A DNA stretch of 64,000 nt from Qipengyuania xiamenensis. Lineage in GTDB: Bacteria; Pseudomonadota; Alphaproteobacteria; Sphingomonadales; Sphingomonadaceae. The position numbers were made by a program, and so were the translations under genes. Below the pieces are notes generated by a model. The model ran no database searches and had not been told where the DNA came from. It saw nothing but the letters and a program-made list of their open reading frames with translations. Positions 52,480-63,682 of this stretch are shown piece by piece. Where the stretch lies: NCBI RefSeq assembly GCF_019711495.1, contig NZ_JAIGNM010000003.1, forward strand, positions 62,001-126,000, written 5' to 3'. The stretch's first letter is position 1; each line of letters starts with the position of its first letter.

Positions 52480-53619
52480 ATGTCTTCCGTACGCCCTTGG
52501 CGCGATATCGAGCGCCGCCAGTCCCGCCAGATCATGGTCGGCAATGTCCCCGTCGGCGGGGATGCGCCGATTTCGGTCCAGACCATGACCAATACGCCAA
52601 CCGAGGATGTAGCTGCCACGATTGATCAGATCCGCCGCTGCGAGGACGTCGGAGCAGACATCATCCGCGTGTCGTGCCCGACCGAGGAATCGACGGCGAA
52701 TTTCGACAAGATCACCAAGGCGGCGAACGTCCCGATCGTTGCGGACATCCATTTCCACTACAAGCGCGCGCTCGAAGCAGCAGACAAGGGCGCGGCCTGC
52801 CTGCGCATCAACCCGGGCAATATCGGTTCGTCGGACCGCGTTGCCGAAGTCGTGCGCGCGGCCAAGGCGAACGGCTGCGCGATCCGTATCGGTGTGAACG
52901 CCGGTAGCCTCGAGAAGGACCTGCTCGAAAAATACGGTGAGCCTTGCCCCGAGGCGCTGATCGAAAGCGCGCTCGATCACATCAAGCTGCTGCAGGATCA
53001 CGATTTCCACGAATACAAGGTCGCGGTGAAGGCCAGCGACGTGTTCCTCGCGGTCGCTGCCTATCACGGGCTGGCGGACGCGGTGGACTGCCCGCTGCAC
53101 CTCGGCATTACCGAGGCGGGCAGCCTGATCGGCGGCACCGTCAAGTCGAGCATCGGCATCGGTAGCCTGCTCTGGGCGGGCATTGGCGACACGATCCGCG
53201 TCTCGCTCTCGGCGGAACCGGAGCAGGAAGTCAAAGTGGGCTTCGAGATGCTCAAGGCGCTGGGCCTCAGGACCCGCGGCGTACGCGTCGTATCCTGCCC
53301 GAGCTGCTCGCGTCAGGGCTTCGACGTGATCCGCACGGTCGAAACGCTCGAAAAGCGGCTCGAGCACATCAAGACGCCGATGAGCCTTTCGGTCCTTGGC
53401 TGCGTGGTCAATGGACCCGGCGAAGCGCGCGAAACCGATATCGGCCTGACCGGCGGCGGATCGGGCAAGCACATGGTCTACCTCTCGGGTGTGAAGGATC
53501 ATCACATCGAGAGCGAGGACATGCTCGATCACATCGTAAGGCTGGTAGAGGAAAAGGCGGCAAAGATCGAAGCCGGCGAAGCAACCGCATTCGATCCGCA
53601 CGCAGAGGCTGCGGAATGA
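52480..53619 (+). CDS. ispG: 4-hydroxy-3-methylbut-2-en-1-yl diphosphate synthase
   Basis: A 379-residue IspG/GcpE enzyme of the non-mevalonate isoprenoid pathway; the partner reductant is flavodoxin or ferredoxin. Motifs: [48 protein letters not shown], and the [4Fe-4S] ligands in [15 protein letters not shown] and [23 protein letters not shown]. The frame is open far upstream within the divergent transporter gene, but [36 protein letters not shown] at 52480 gives the family start. It overlaps the next gene by 4 bp. Confidence 0.97.
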   Translation: MSSVRPWRDIERRQSRQIMVGNVPVGGDAPISVQTMTNTPTEDVAATIDQIRRCEDVGADIIRVSCPTEESTANFDKITKAANVPIVADIHFHYKRALEAADKGAACLRINPGNIGSSDRVAEVVRAAKANGCAIRIGVNAGSLEKDLLEKYGEPCPEALIESALDHIKLLQDHDFHEYKVAVKASDVFLAVAAYHGLADAVDCPLHLGITEAGSLIGGTVKSSIGIGSLLWAGIGDTIRVSLSAEPEQEVKVGFEMLKALGLRTRGVRVVSCPSCSRQGFDVIRTVETLEKRLEHIKTPMSLSVLGCVVNGPGEARETDIGLTGGGSGKHMVYLSGVKDHHIESEDMLDHIVRLVEEKAAKIEAGEATAFDPHAEAAE

Positions 53620-54107
53620 AGCGTGCAGTCCTGACGCTGGCCGCCTCGCTAACGCTTGCAGCTTGCGCCAGCACTCCCGAAGCACCGGTCGCGCATCATC
53701 CTGAGGCGCGGTCCTTCACCGTATCCGATGACGCTTCCGCCCAAGTCGATGCCGCACTCGAGCGCGCCATGTCGAGCGGCAAGCACGTCATGCTGGTTAT
53801 GGGTGCCAACTGGTGCCACGACAGCCGCGCGCTTGCTGGCTGGCTCGAAACGCCGCGCTTCCAGCAACTGGTCGAGGCGGAGTACGAGCTGGTCTTCGTC
53901 AATGTCGGCATGCCGCAAACAGGCGACGGGCATAATCTCGACATCGCGGCCCGTTTCGGTCTTGAAGAGCTTCCCGGCACGCCGAACCTGCTGGTTCTCA
54001 CACCCTTCGGAACTCTGGTAAATGCCGATACCGCGACCACATGGCGTAATGCAGCCAGCCGCAGCGAAGACGAAATCTACGACGAGCTGGTGCGCCTCGC
54101 CAGCTAA
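53616..54107 (+). CDS. thioredoxin-like lipoprotein with WCHDS active site
   Basis: A 163-residue lipoprotein ([17 protein letters not shown] lipobox) with a thioredoxin-like fold. [20 protein letters not shown] is the active-site region, followed by [44 protein letters not shown] with a cis-proline (GTPNLLV). The motif is WCHDS, so the second cysteine of CxxC is replaced by Ser. That suits a reductase/isomerase-type or binding role rather than a classical dithiol exchanger. It starts inside the ispG stop (ATGA) and precedes an FAD oxidoreductase gene by 18 bp. Confidence 0.88.
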   Translation: MKRAVLTLAASLTLAACASTPEAPVAHHPEARSFTVSDDASAQVDAALERAMSSGKHVMLVMGANWCHDSRALAGWLETPRFQQLVEAEYELVFVNVGMPQTGDGHNLDIAARFGLEELPGTPNLLVLTPFGTLVNADTATTWRNAASRSEDEIYDELVRLAS

Positions 54108-54125
54108 GCAACGGGAGATACGCCG

Positions 54126-55544
54126 ATGACCCTCGAAACCGACTATCTGGTCATCGGCGCGGGCGCGACGGCGCTGTCCTTCGTCGACACGTTGATCGCC
54201 GAAGATCCCGATGCCGACGTCATCATGGTCGACAGGCACTCCGCGCCCGGCGGACACTGGAACGACGCCTATTCCTTCGTCGCGCTGCACCAGCCGAGCG
54301 CCACCTATGGCGTTGAAAGCGTGCCGCTGGGCCACGACCGGATCGACGAGGAGGGCCCGAACAAGGGCTTTTACGAGCTTGCCAGTGGCGCCGAGGTGCT
54401 TGCCTATTTCCAGTCGGTCATGCGCGACCACCTGCTGCCCACGGGCCGCGTGCGCTATTTCCCGAACAGCGAGTACCTAGGCGACAAGGCTTTCCGCAAT
54501 ATCTTCTCGGGCGAAGAGCACGCGGTGAAAGTCCGGCGCAAGCTGGTGGACACCACCTATTTCGCGACTTCCGTTCCCACGACGCATACCCGCAAGTTCG
54601 CGGTGGCCGATGGAGTGCGCGTCGAAGTACCCGGCAAGCTGCCGGAATTGTGGCGCGCCAAGGAGGGCATTCCCTCGCACGTCGTCATCCTGGGTGCAGG
54701 CAAGACCGCAATGGATGCAGGCGTCTGGTTGCTCGAGGCAGGCTTTGCGCCCGATGCGATAACCTGGGTCAAGCCGCGTGAAAGCTGGCTCATCAACCGC
54801 ACCATCACACAGCCGGGCGAGGAATTTTTCGAAGGAACCGTCGGCGGACAGCTCGCGATCATGAAGGCTGCGGCAAAAGCAGAGAGCGTGGCCGATATTT
54901 TCCACCGGCTGGAGAAGGACGGCGCCATGCTGCGGATCGACACCGGGGTCGAGCCGAAAATGTTCCACTATGCCACCATATCCGAAGGCGAAGTCGACCG
55001 CCTGAGGACGATCGGCAATGTCGTCCGCAAGGGACGGGTGCAGTCGATCGAACCGGGCCGCATGATCCTCGCTGAGGGAGAGGTCGAGGTTCCCGAAGAC
55101 ACGCTGTTCGTCGATTGCACGGCATCGGCGGTCACACCCAAGCCGGTCTCGCCGCAATGGCAGGACGACAAAATCGTGATGCAGTTGCTTCACGTCCCGC
55201 TCGTTACATTGAACGCGGCGGTGACTGCCTTTGTCGAAGCCAATTTCGACACCGACGAGGAAAAGAACGCGCTGTGCAAGCCGGTCACCTTCGTCGACGA
55301 TATCGACGGCTATGCAGGCACTTTGCTGGGCACGGGCCAGAACCGCTTCCTGTGGGCGAGCAATCCCAAGATCTCGAAATTCCTCTCGCAGTCCCGCCTC
55401 GATCCCGCCGCGCCCACGGTGCGTTGGCTGAAGGAAAACGCGCCCGAACGCCTCGCGATCGTGTCCGAGATGCCCGCCGCGACCATGGCAGCTGTCCCGA
55501 ACCTGCAGAAACTGGTCGCAGAGGCGGCCACTAAGCGCGGGTAG
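54126..55544 (+). CDS. FAD/NAD(P)-dependent oxidoreductase
   Basis: A 472-residue flavoprotein. It begins with the dinucleotide fold DYLVIGAGATALSFVDTLIAEDPDADVIMVDRHSAPGGHWNDAYSFVALHQPSATYGVES and contains a second nucleotide-binding motif, HVVILGAGKTAMDAGVWLLEAGFAPDAITWV. ALHQPS and the spacing of the two motifs resemble flavin monooxygenase-like proteins, but no firm subfamily is assigned. The substrate is unknown. It is followed directly by an HDAC-like gene, whose frame begins in the stop region of this gene. Confidence 0.87.
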   Translation: MTLETDYLVIGAGATALSFVDTLIAEDPDADVIMVDRHSAPGGHWNDAYSFVALHQPSATYGVESVPLGHDRIDEEGPNKGFYELASGAEVLAYFQSVMRDHLLPTGRVRYFPNSEYLGDKAFRNIFSGEEHAVKVRRKLVDTTYFATSVPTTHTRKFAVADGVRVEVPGKLPELWRAKEGIPSHVVILGAGKTAMDAGVWLLEAGFAPDAITWVKPRESWLINRTITQPGEEFFEGTVGGQLAIMKAAAKAESVADIFHRLEKDGAMLRIDTGVEPKMFHYATISEGEVDRLRTIGNVVRKGRVQSIEPGRMILAEGEVEVPEDTLFVDCTASAVTPKPVSPQWQDDKIVMQLLHVPLVTLNAAVTAFVEANFDTDEEKNALCKPVTFVDDIDGYAGTLLGTGQNRFLWASNPKISKFLSQSRLDPAAPTVRWLKENAPERLAIVSEMPAATMAAVPNLQKLVAEAATKRG

Positions 55545-55548
55545 AGCC

Positions 55549-56481
55549 ATTCTCCACGTCGTCCACCACGCCGATTACATGGCGCCCGCCCCTACGCGCG
55601 GGACCTTCCGCTTCGACAAGTACATGGCGGTCATGGTGGCCTTGCGCGAAAGCGGATATCCGCTGACCGAGCACGCACCTGCCCCCATGCCGCGCCGCTG
55701 GCTGGAGGCTGTCCATTGCCCCGACTATGTCGAGCAGGTCTTCACGGCCAGCGTTCCGCACGAAAAGGAGCGGCGGATCGGCTTTCCCGTCACTCCGCAT
55801 ATCGCGCAGCGCGTGGCTCATACCAATGGCGGCACATGGCTCGCCGCGCAGCTTGCTAAGCAACATGGCTATGCCGCGAATTCGGCAGCCGGCAGCCATC
55901 ATGCGTTGCACGATACGGGCGCTGGATATTGCGTCTTCAACGACCTTGCCGTGTGCGCGAACCGTCTGATTGCGGAAGGCGACGCGGCCCGCGTTCTGAT
56001 CGTCGATCTCGATGTCCACCAAGGCGACGGGACGGCCAGCCTGACAGCAGGTCGTGACGACATTTTCACCCTGTCGCTCCATGCTGAGAAGAACTTCCCC
56101 GTTCGCAAGGCCCGCTCCAGCCTCGATGTGCCCCTTGGCGACGGAGTCGACGACGAAGGCTACCTCGAGGCGCTCGATCGCCACCTTCCGGGCATCTTCG
56201 CAGATTTTGCGCCCGACATGGTGCTCTACCAGGCAGGCGTGGACGTACACGGAAACGACAAGCTTGGCCGTCTTTCCCTTACCGACGAAGGGCTGGAGCG
56301 CCGCGACGCCTATGTCATTGATGAGACACGCAAACGCGGCATTCCCGTCGCCAGCGCGCTAGGCGGAGGATACGGGCGCGATCCGCGCGAAGTCGCCGAT
56401 CGCCACGCGCGTTCGATGCTCGCCTGCGCGCGGACCAATGCTCGTTCAGCTTCCGCTAGTGTGTCGGATGTTATAGGATAG
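55549..56481 (+). CDS. histone-deacetylase-family amidohydrolase, probable ATT start
   Basis: A zinc deacetylase-fold protein of the HDAC/AcuC/acetylpolyamine amidohydrolase group. Motifs: SAAGSHHALHDTGAGYCVFNDLAVCANRL, VLIVDLDVHQGDGTASL (Asp-x-His zinc ligands), FTLSLHAEKNFPVRK, VLYQAGVDVHGNDKLGRLSLT and SALGGGYGRD. The first ordinary start is ATG 55579. However, the frame is open upstream and LHVVHHADY, read directly before it, is the usual family N-terminus (LHVVHHPDY-like). The only candidate initiator there is ATT at 55549, five bases after the stop of the FAD gene. The substrate may be an acetylated polyamine or small amide. Confidence 0.88.
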   Translation: MLHVVHHADYMAPAPTRGTFRFDKYMAVMVALRESGYPLTEHAPAPMPRRWLEAVHCPDYVEQVFTASVPHEKERRIGFPVTPHIAQRVAHTNGGTWLAAQLAKQHGYAANSAAGSHHALHDTGAGYCVFNDLAVCANRLIAEGDAARVLIVDLDVHQGDGTASLTAGRDDIFTLSLHAEKNFPVRKARSSLDVPLGDGVDDEGYLEALDRHLPGIFADFAPDMVLYQAGVDVHGNDKLGRLSLTDEGLERRDAYVIDETRKRGIPVASALGGGYGRDPREVADRHARSMLACARTNARSASASVSDVIG

Positions 56482-56485
56482 GCAC

Positions 56486-57193
56486 ATGAATCGCCGCGAC
56501 CTTCTCAAGGGCACCCTCGCCGCCACTGCCGCAACCAGTTTTGCGGGCCGGGCGTTTGCGCAGGTGAACCCGACCGCGAGCCGCGATGCCCAGCTGTTCG
56601 CCATTGCGCGCGAGCAACTCGCGCGGGTCGGCAATGCGATCTGGAAGAAGGACATTGTGGGAATCGCCGATTTCGGCCTGCATTCCTCGCAGAAGCGCTT
56701 CCACTTCGTCGATCTCGCCAACGAACGCGTCGAAAGTTTCCATGTCAGCCACGGCACCGGTTCGGACAGCGAACATGACGGCTGGCTCAAGCGCTATTCG
56801 AACATCGAGGGGAGCGAAGCGACGAGCCGCGGCGCCTATATGACGCGCAGCTGGTATACCGGACGCTACGGCACCTCGATCAGGCTGGACGGGCTCGACC
56901 CAACCAACGACCTTGCCCTTCCCCGTGCCATCGTGATGCATCAGGCTGAGTATGCCCGCCCCGAACATGTCTCGCGCTGGGGCCGCCTTGGCCGTTCGAA
57001 CGGGTGTTTCGCCCTTGGCCCGGACCAGTTCGACAAGGTGCTGATCGACCTGAGCGGCGGCCGGTTGCTCTACGCCGAGAGTCTCGGCCTTGCCGAAGAC
57101 GGCAGCCGCATGCGTCCGCCGATCACGCAGACCGAACTGGTCATGAACGAGAACGGCGGCACGTTCGAACGCACCAATCCCGGCGTATTCTAA
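56486..57193 (+). CDS. murein L,D-transpeptidase catalytic-domain protein (secreted, YkuD-like)
   Basis: A 235-residue protein with a Tat-like signal (MNRRDLLKGTLAATAATSFAGRAFAQ). The catalytic domain resembles the L,D-transpeptidase catalytic family: ADFGLHSSQKRFHFVDL, SHGTGSDSEHDGWLKRYSNIEGSEATSRGAYMT, AIVMHQAEYAR, and RLGRSNGCFALGPDQF with the SNGC catalytic cysteine. It would act on peptidoglycan stem peptides in the periplasm. It starts 4 bp after the HDAC-like gene and meets a second, different L,D-transpeptidase gene tail to tail with no gap. Confidence 0.88.
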   Translation: MNRRDLLKGTLAATAATSFAGRAFAQVNPTASRDAQLFAIAREQLARVGNAIWKKDIVGIADFGLHSSQKRFHFVDLANERVESFHVSHGTGSDSEHDGWLKRYSNIEGSEATSRGAYMTRSWYTGRYGTSIRLDGLDPTNDLALPRAIVMHQAEYARPEHVSRWGRLGRSNGCFALGPDQFDKVLIDLSGGRLLYAESLGLAEDGSRMRPPITQTELVMNENGGTFERTNPGVF

Positions 57194-58594
57194 TCAGGCG
57201 GTAATCTGCATGTCGTCGATGATCTCGACGGCTTCCTCGCTCGTTTCGCGGGCACGGTCCGAAACGCGCGGTGCATCGAGTGCCTCGAGTACCGGCTTGT
57301 CGCGATCGTAGAGATCCTTGAACGCCTTCATCTCGCCATTCACGTCGGTCGCCATGGTGAAATAGGTGATGTAGACCGGCCACTGCTTCGCCATCGGATA
57401 ACGCGTATATTCCCGGCTCGCGCTGATTTCCGTCACTTCCTGCTGGATGTCGGGCAATTCGGCCTTGCTCGTGGCATTGCCGAGCATCGCCATGGTCATG
57501 GCAACTTCGAGAGCGCCTTCCACGCGAATACAGCCGTGGCTGAGTGCGCGGTTAGCCTGGTTGAACAGGTGGCGACTGGGCGTGTCATGAAGAAAAATTG
57601 CATGCTCGTTGGGCATGTCGAGCTTCATCAGTCCGAGAGCGTTGAGCGGTCCCGGCTGCTGGACGACGCCGATCCATCCGCCGGCACCCTTGGTCGCCTT
57701 GTAGCCCTGCGAAGCGGCCCACTGCGGGTTGCTGAGAACCTTGTTGCCCAAACCTTCGCCGACGACGATCGACTGCGGAACGGTCCAAGTCGGATTGAAG
57801 ATGATGGCTTCAACCATCTCGGAGAGTTGCGGCGTGGCCGTGCGGCCGGGCTTGCCGACAACCGTGCGATAACTCTTGATGATGCGCCCGTTCACCGTCA
57901 GGCGAAGCATGAATTCGGGCACATTGGTCATGAGGTATTGCTTGCCGAGATCCTGCGGCAGCCAGCGCCAGCGATCCATGTTGGCGCGGATCAGCTTGAT
58001 GCGGGCGGGATCGGTTGCAGTGGCGAGCTCTTCGCGCAGCGCTGCGTAATCGGGATGGACCGGATGCAGGCCGGTAAGCGTGCCGGTGATGTCCCCAGTC
58101 GCCAACGCGTCCTCGAGCAATTTCCAAGTCGGCAGGCGATCGGCATCGGGGTCGACCACGAACCACTGGCGGCGCGATTCCATCGGGGTCCGGCCGTCGC
58201 GCAGGTCCTCAACCAGCCAGACAAAGGTCTCGCTGGCGAGCACGTTGAGCGCATCGCTCTCGCCTTCAGCGGCACGCTCCTGCAAGGCATCGAGCCGGTA
58301 ATCTTCGGGACGAAGGCCTTCAGCAGTCAGTGTCGGGATGAATTCGATAAGCTGCTGGACCTGCTCGACAGTCCAGACGCCTTCGAGCGAGGGCACTTCC
58401 TGCACCACCTCGCCGCTCTGCATACGGATGTCGCCGAAGGCCTCCTCCACCGTCTGCGGCGCTTCGCTGGCCCGTTCTTCCTGCCTTTCGGTCTGTGGCA
58501 GTATGCTTTCGGGCACAGATTCCTGCGCCGATGCTGCCGTGAAAAGGCCTGCCGCGATCAGGGCGGCGCCGGAAAGAAGGGTCGGTTTATTCAT
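57194..58594 (-). CDS. L,D-transpeptidase, YcbB type, secreted
   Basis: A 466-residue protein. Signal peptide MNKPTLLSGAALIAAGLFTAASA, then an acidic linker, a helical domain with a peptidoglycan-binding-like part (LIEFIPTLTAEGLRPEDYRLDALQERA), and the YkuD catalytic domain: YLMTNVPEFMLRLTVNGRIIKSYRTVVGKPGRTATPQLSEMVEAIIFNPTWTVPQSIV, HAIFLHDTPSRHLFNQANRALSHGCIRVEGALEVA with Cys in HGCIRV. It forms 3-3 cross-links in peptidoglycan. ATG 58594 fits the signal peptide; the frame opens 19 codons earlier. The C-terminal ~90 residues are charged. Confidence 0.92.
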   Translation of the reverse strand: MNKPTLLSGAALIAAGLFTAASAQESVPESILPQTERQEERASEAPQTVEEAFGDIRMQSGEVVQEVPSLEGVWTVEQVQQLIEFIPTLTAEGLRPEDYRLDALQERAAEGESDALNVLASETFVWLVEDLRDGRTPMESRRQWFVVDPDADRLPTWKLLEDALATGDITGTLTGLHPVHPDYAALREELATATDPARIKLIRANMDRWRWLPQDLGKQYLMTNVPEFMLRLTVNGRIIKSYRTVVGKPGRTATPQLSEMVEAIIFNPTWTVPQSIVVGEGLGNKVLSNPQWAASQGYKATKGAGGWIGVVQQPGPLNALGLMKLDMPNEHAIFLHDTPSRHLFNQANRALSHGCIRVEGALEVAMTMAMLGNATSKAELPDIQQEVTEISASREYTRYPMAKQWPVYITYFTMATDVNGEMKAFKDLYDRDKPVLEALDAPRVSDRARETSEEAVEIIDDMQITA

Positions 58595-58740
58595 CAGTCC
58601 CACCAGTATGTGACGGCAGCGTAAATAGCTGCGCGGCGCGCAGTGCGCCATTGTTGTTTGAACATATATTCGCCGAAAGCTGCTTGCGGGTCGCTGAACC
58701 GTGATGACCTGCCGCGTTCACGACCCTATGGTCCGGCCCG

Positions 58741-59625
58741 ATGAGCAATTCTGCCGAGCATTTGCGCCCCATTCTGGCGACCATGGCGGGAATTGCACTT
58801 TTCTCCGCGATGGATGCAGTGATGAAGAGCGCCTCGATCGCAGTCGGGGCCTACAGCGCATATTTGCTGCGCTGCCTGCTGGGCTTTGCGATGATCGCGC
58901 CTTTCTGGCTGTGGCGTAGCCGGCGGATGCCCGAGAAACATGTCATGCGTGTGCATATCGTTCGTGGGGTGGTGGTCGCCTTCATGGGTTGGACCTTCTT
59001 TGCCTCGCTCGTGCGCCTTCCGTTGGCCGAGGCCATCGCGATCAGCTTCGTGGCCCCGCTTATCGCGCTTTTCCTCGCGGCATGGCTGCTCGGCGAAAAG
59101 ATAGAGCGGCGCGCTATCATCGCAGCCATCCTGGGCCTCGCGGGTGTTATGGTCATCGTCGGCGGCAGGATCGGGCGAGAACGGATGACCGAGGATGCCG
59201 TGACCGGCCTTATCCTCATCGGCGTGTCTGCCCTGCTCTATGCGTGGAATCTCGTTCTCCAGCGCCAGCAGGCACTTGTCGCCGGGCCGGTCGAGGTCAG
59301 CACATTCCAGAACGGGATCGTCAGTTTCGTGCTGCTAGCCGGAGCGCCTTTCCTGCTGGTCTGGCCCGAAGGCCGCGCATGGCTGGAGATCGGCGCAGGC
59401 GCGGCGCTGGCCGTGGGCGCAGCCTTATTTCTTGCCTGGGCCTATGCCCGCGCCGAGGCGCAGAGGCTCGTGCCGATCGAATATACCGGCTTCCTGTGGG
59501 CCTCGCTCTTCGGCTGGCTCTATTTCGGGGAGAGGGTCGGACCGACCACCGTTGCGGGGGCCGTCCTGATCGTCATCGGGTGCTGGATCGCCACTCGCCG
59601 GCGACCCGAGCAAAGAGCTCTTTAA
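58741..59625 (+). CDS. EamA/DMT family transporter
   Basis: A 294-residue protein with ten hydrophobic segments in two EamA repeats (GIALFSAMDAVMKSASIAVGAYSAYLLRCLLGFAMIAPF ... RLPLAEAIAISFVAPLIALFLAAWLLGEKI; GLILIGVSALLYAWNLVLQRQ ... IEYTGFLWASLFGWLYFGERVGPTTVAGAVLIVIG). Drug/metabolite transporters export or import small metabolites; the substrate is not known. It is divergent from the YcbB-type gene and overlaps a small convergent gene by 4 bp. Confidence 0.92.
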   Translation: MSNSAEHLRPILATMAGIALFSAMDAVMKSASIAVGAYSAYLLRCLLGFAMIAPFWLWRSRRMPEKHVMRVHIVRGVVVAFMGWTFFASLVRLPLAEAIAISFVAPLIALFLAAWLLGEKIERRAIIAAILGLAGVMVIVGGRIGRERMTEDAVTGLILIGVSALLYAWNLVLQRQQALVAGPVEVSTFQNGIVSFVLLAGAPFLLVWPEGRAWLEIGAGAALAVGAALFLAWAYARAEAQRLVPIEYTGFLWASLFGWLYFGERVGPTTVAGAVLIVIGCWIATRRRPEQRAL

Positions 59626-59789
59626 CGCTGCGCTGCTACCGCGACCTGGGTCGCCTCGCTTGCCTGCGCATCATTGCCTGCGAAGGTGAATGCAGCGGTG
59701 AACATGGCTGCAACACCGAGAACGGCAGCGGTAACGGCGACATGAAGGGTTCGGCGCGACGTTTGCGTCGCGTTCCGCAGGGTATTCAT
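59622..59789 (-). CDS. small membrane/secreted protein (55 aa)
   Basis: A 55-residue peptide: a basic N-terminus (MNTLRNATQTSRRTLHVAV) followed by one hydrophobic segment (TAAVLGVAAMFTAAFTFAGND) and a short Ala/Gln tail (AQASEATQVAVAAQR). ATG at 59789 has TGAGGAGTTTATT upstream, a good ribosome site. The longer frame to 59918 lacks a plausible start context. It looks like an exported or single-pass peptide without known relatives. Confidence 0.65.
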   Translation of the reverse strand: MNTLRNATQTSRRTLHVAVTAAVLGVAAMFTAAFTFAGNDAQASEATQVAVAAQR

Positions 59790-60018
59790 AATAAACTCCT
59801 CATCGGGCCGCGCGCTTCCGGCGGTTTGTGGCCGTGCGCTCCAGTTGCCCAGATTTTGCCTTAATAATCGATGAAGAGCTTTTCTGGTTCCCGGCGAAGC
59901 GTTTCTGAGACGCGCCAACCCTTGATTTTTTGACCGTCACAGCGCACAGGCGCGGCACATTTCGCTGTCCGGACCATTGGTCTCGTGACGGCTCCAGACA
60001 GAAAGGACGAAAGCCCGC

Positions 60019-62694
<2,676 letters not shown>

Positions 62695-62716
62695 GCAGCA
62701 CGGTACAAACAGATCG

Positions 62717-62747
62717 AAGGGCGGTTCCGCGAGGAGCCGCCCTTTTC
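62717..62747 (+). terminator. intrinsic terminator of acnA
   Basis: AAGGGCGGTTCC and GGAGCCGCCC(TT) form a 10-11 bp stem around GCGA, followed by TTTTC. It lies 22 bp after the acnA stop and before the convergent membrane-protein gene. Confidence 0.9.
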
Positions 62748-62760
62748 ATTTGCCCAGTGC

Positions 62761-63588
62761 TCAGGCGGGGTGCGCGACCGGTGCCTTGCGCGTCGGCCCC
62801 AACCCGTGCTGCCAGCCGAACCAGACCGCAGCGATCCCTGCCAGCGCGCCGAGTGCCAGTGTGATGGCAGGCGGGATCTGGGCATAAAGCGCGAAGGCGG
62901 CGCTCATGCTGGGGATGTATTCGGCAAACCACATCAGCACCATCTGTGCGGCTACGAAAAACATCACCGCCAGCCACGGCGCGCCATGTTTCCGGTCGCG
63001 AAGGTAGAGCGCGGCAGCGAAGAGGAAGACGAGCCCGTCGCTGATCACGATGACGTCGAGCACATCGCGCGGTCCCTCGCTGCTGAGGAAGTCGAGCCAC
63101 GGGATGTAGAGATCGATCACGCGGCTGAAGGGGGATTCGAAAAGGATGGCGGGAGTGGCGAGCATGTAACCCGCATGCAGCCTCACGTTCCTGCGGTGCT
63201 TCAGCGCGTTGTAGAAGAGGTAGAGATAGGCGGCGATGGCCGTGACCATCCCTATCCCGAAAGCCGGGCCCAGTTGCATGATGAAGGGGTTTTCCTCGGC
63301 GGCAAAGCGGCTGGCCGAAAGATTGATGATCGACACGAAGCCTAGGATCAGCAGCGGAAAAAGGACGAAGCTCGCCCGCCCCATTGTGCGATGCCAGGCG
63401 GGCTGCCGGTTATGGATGGTCAGGCTTTGCGCGATGAGGAAGAGCAGCCATGCCAGCGATGTGAAAGCGTGGACATGGAAGGCGAAGGGTATCGGTGTCG
63501 CGAACAGCAGAAAATAGCTCGGCCAGAAGCCAGCGACCGTGACCAGCACCACGAACCCGACCCAGTAATGTCCGTATTTGTAAGGCAT
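62761..63588 (-). CDS. multi-pass membrane protein, unknown function
   Basis: A 275-residue protein with about eight hydrophobic segments. YGHYWVGFVVLVTVAGFWPSYFLLF, FHVHAFTSLAWLLFLIAQSLTIHNRQPAWHRTMGRASFVLFPLLILGF and RNVRLHAGYMLATPAILFESPFSRV contain conserved histidines in membrane regions (HVHAF, RLHAGYM), a feature of small DUF2306-like or haem-binding membrane families. I do not assign it. ATG 63588 is preferred to 63594 because GGAGGGG lies six bases before it. Confidence 0.78.
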   Translation of the reverse strand: MPYKYGHYWVGFVVLVTVAGFWPSYFLLFATPIPFAFHVHAFTSLAWLLFLIAQSLTIHNRQPAWHRTMGRASFVLFPLLILGFVSIINLSASRFAAEENPFIMQLGPAFGIGMVTAIAAYLYLFYNALKHRRNVRLHAGYMLATPAILFESPFSRVIDLYIPWLDFLSSEGPRDVLDVIVISDGLVFLFAAALYLRDRKHGAPWLAVMFFVAAQMVLMWFAEYIPSMSAAFALYAQIPPAITLALGALAGIAAVWFGWQHGLGPTRKAPVAHPA

Positions 63589-63682
63589 CGTCATCCCCTC
63601 CCCAAAAGTGGATGCGACCCTCGTCTTATGCGCGGCAGTCTCTCACGAAGCCTGCCGTTTGGCAATCGGGGCTACCCCTTGC

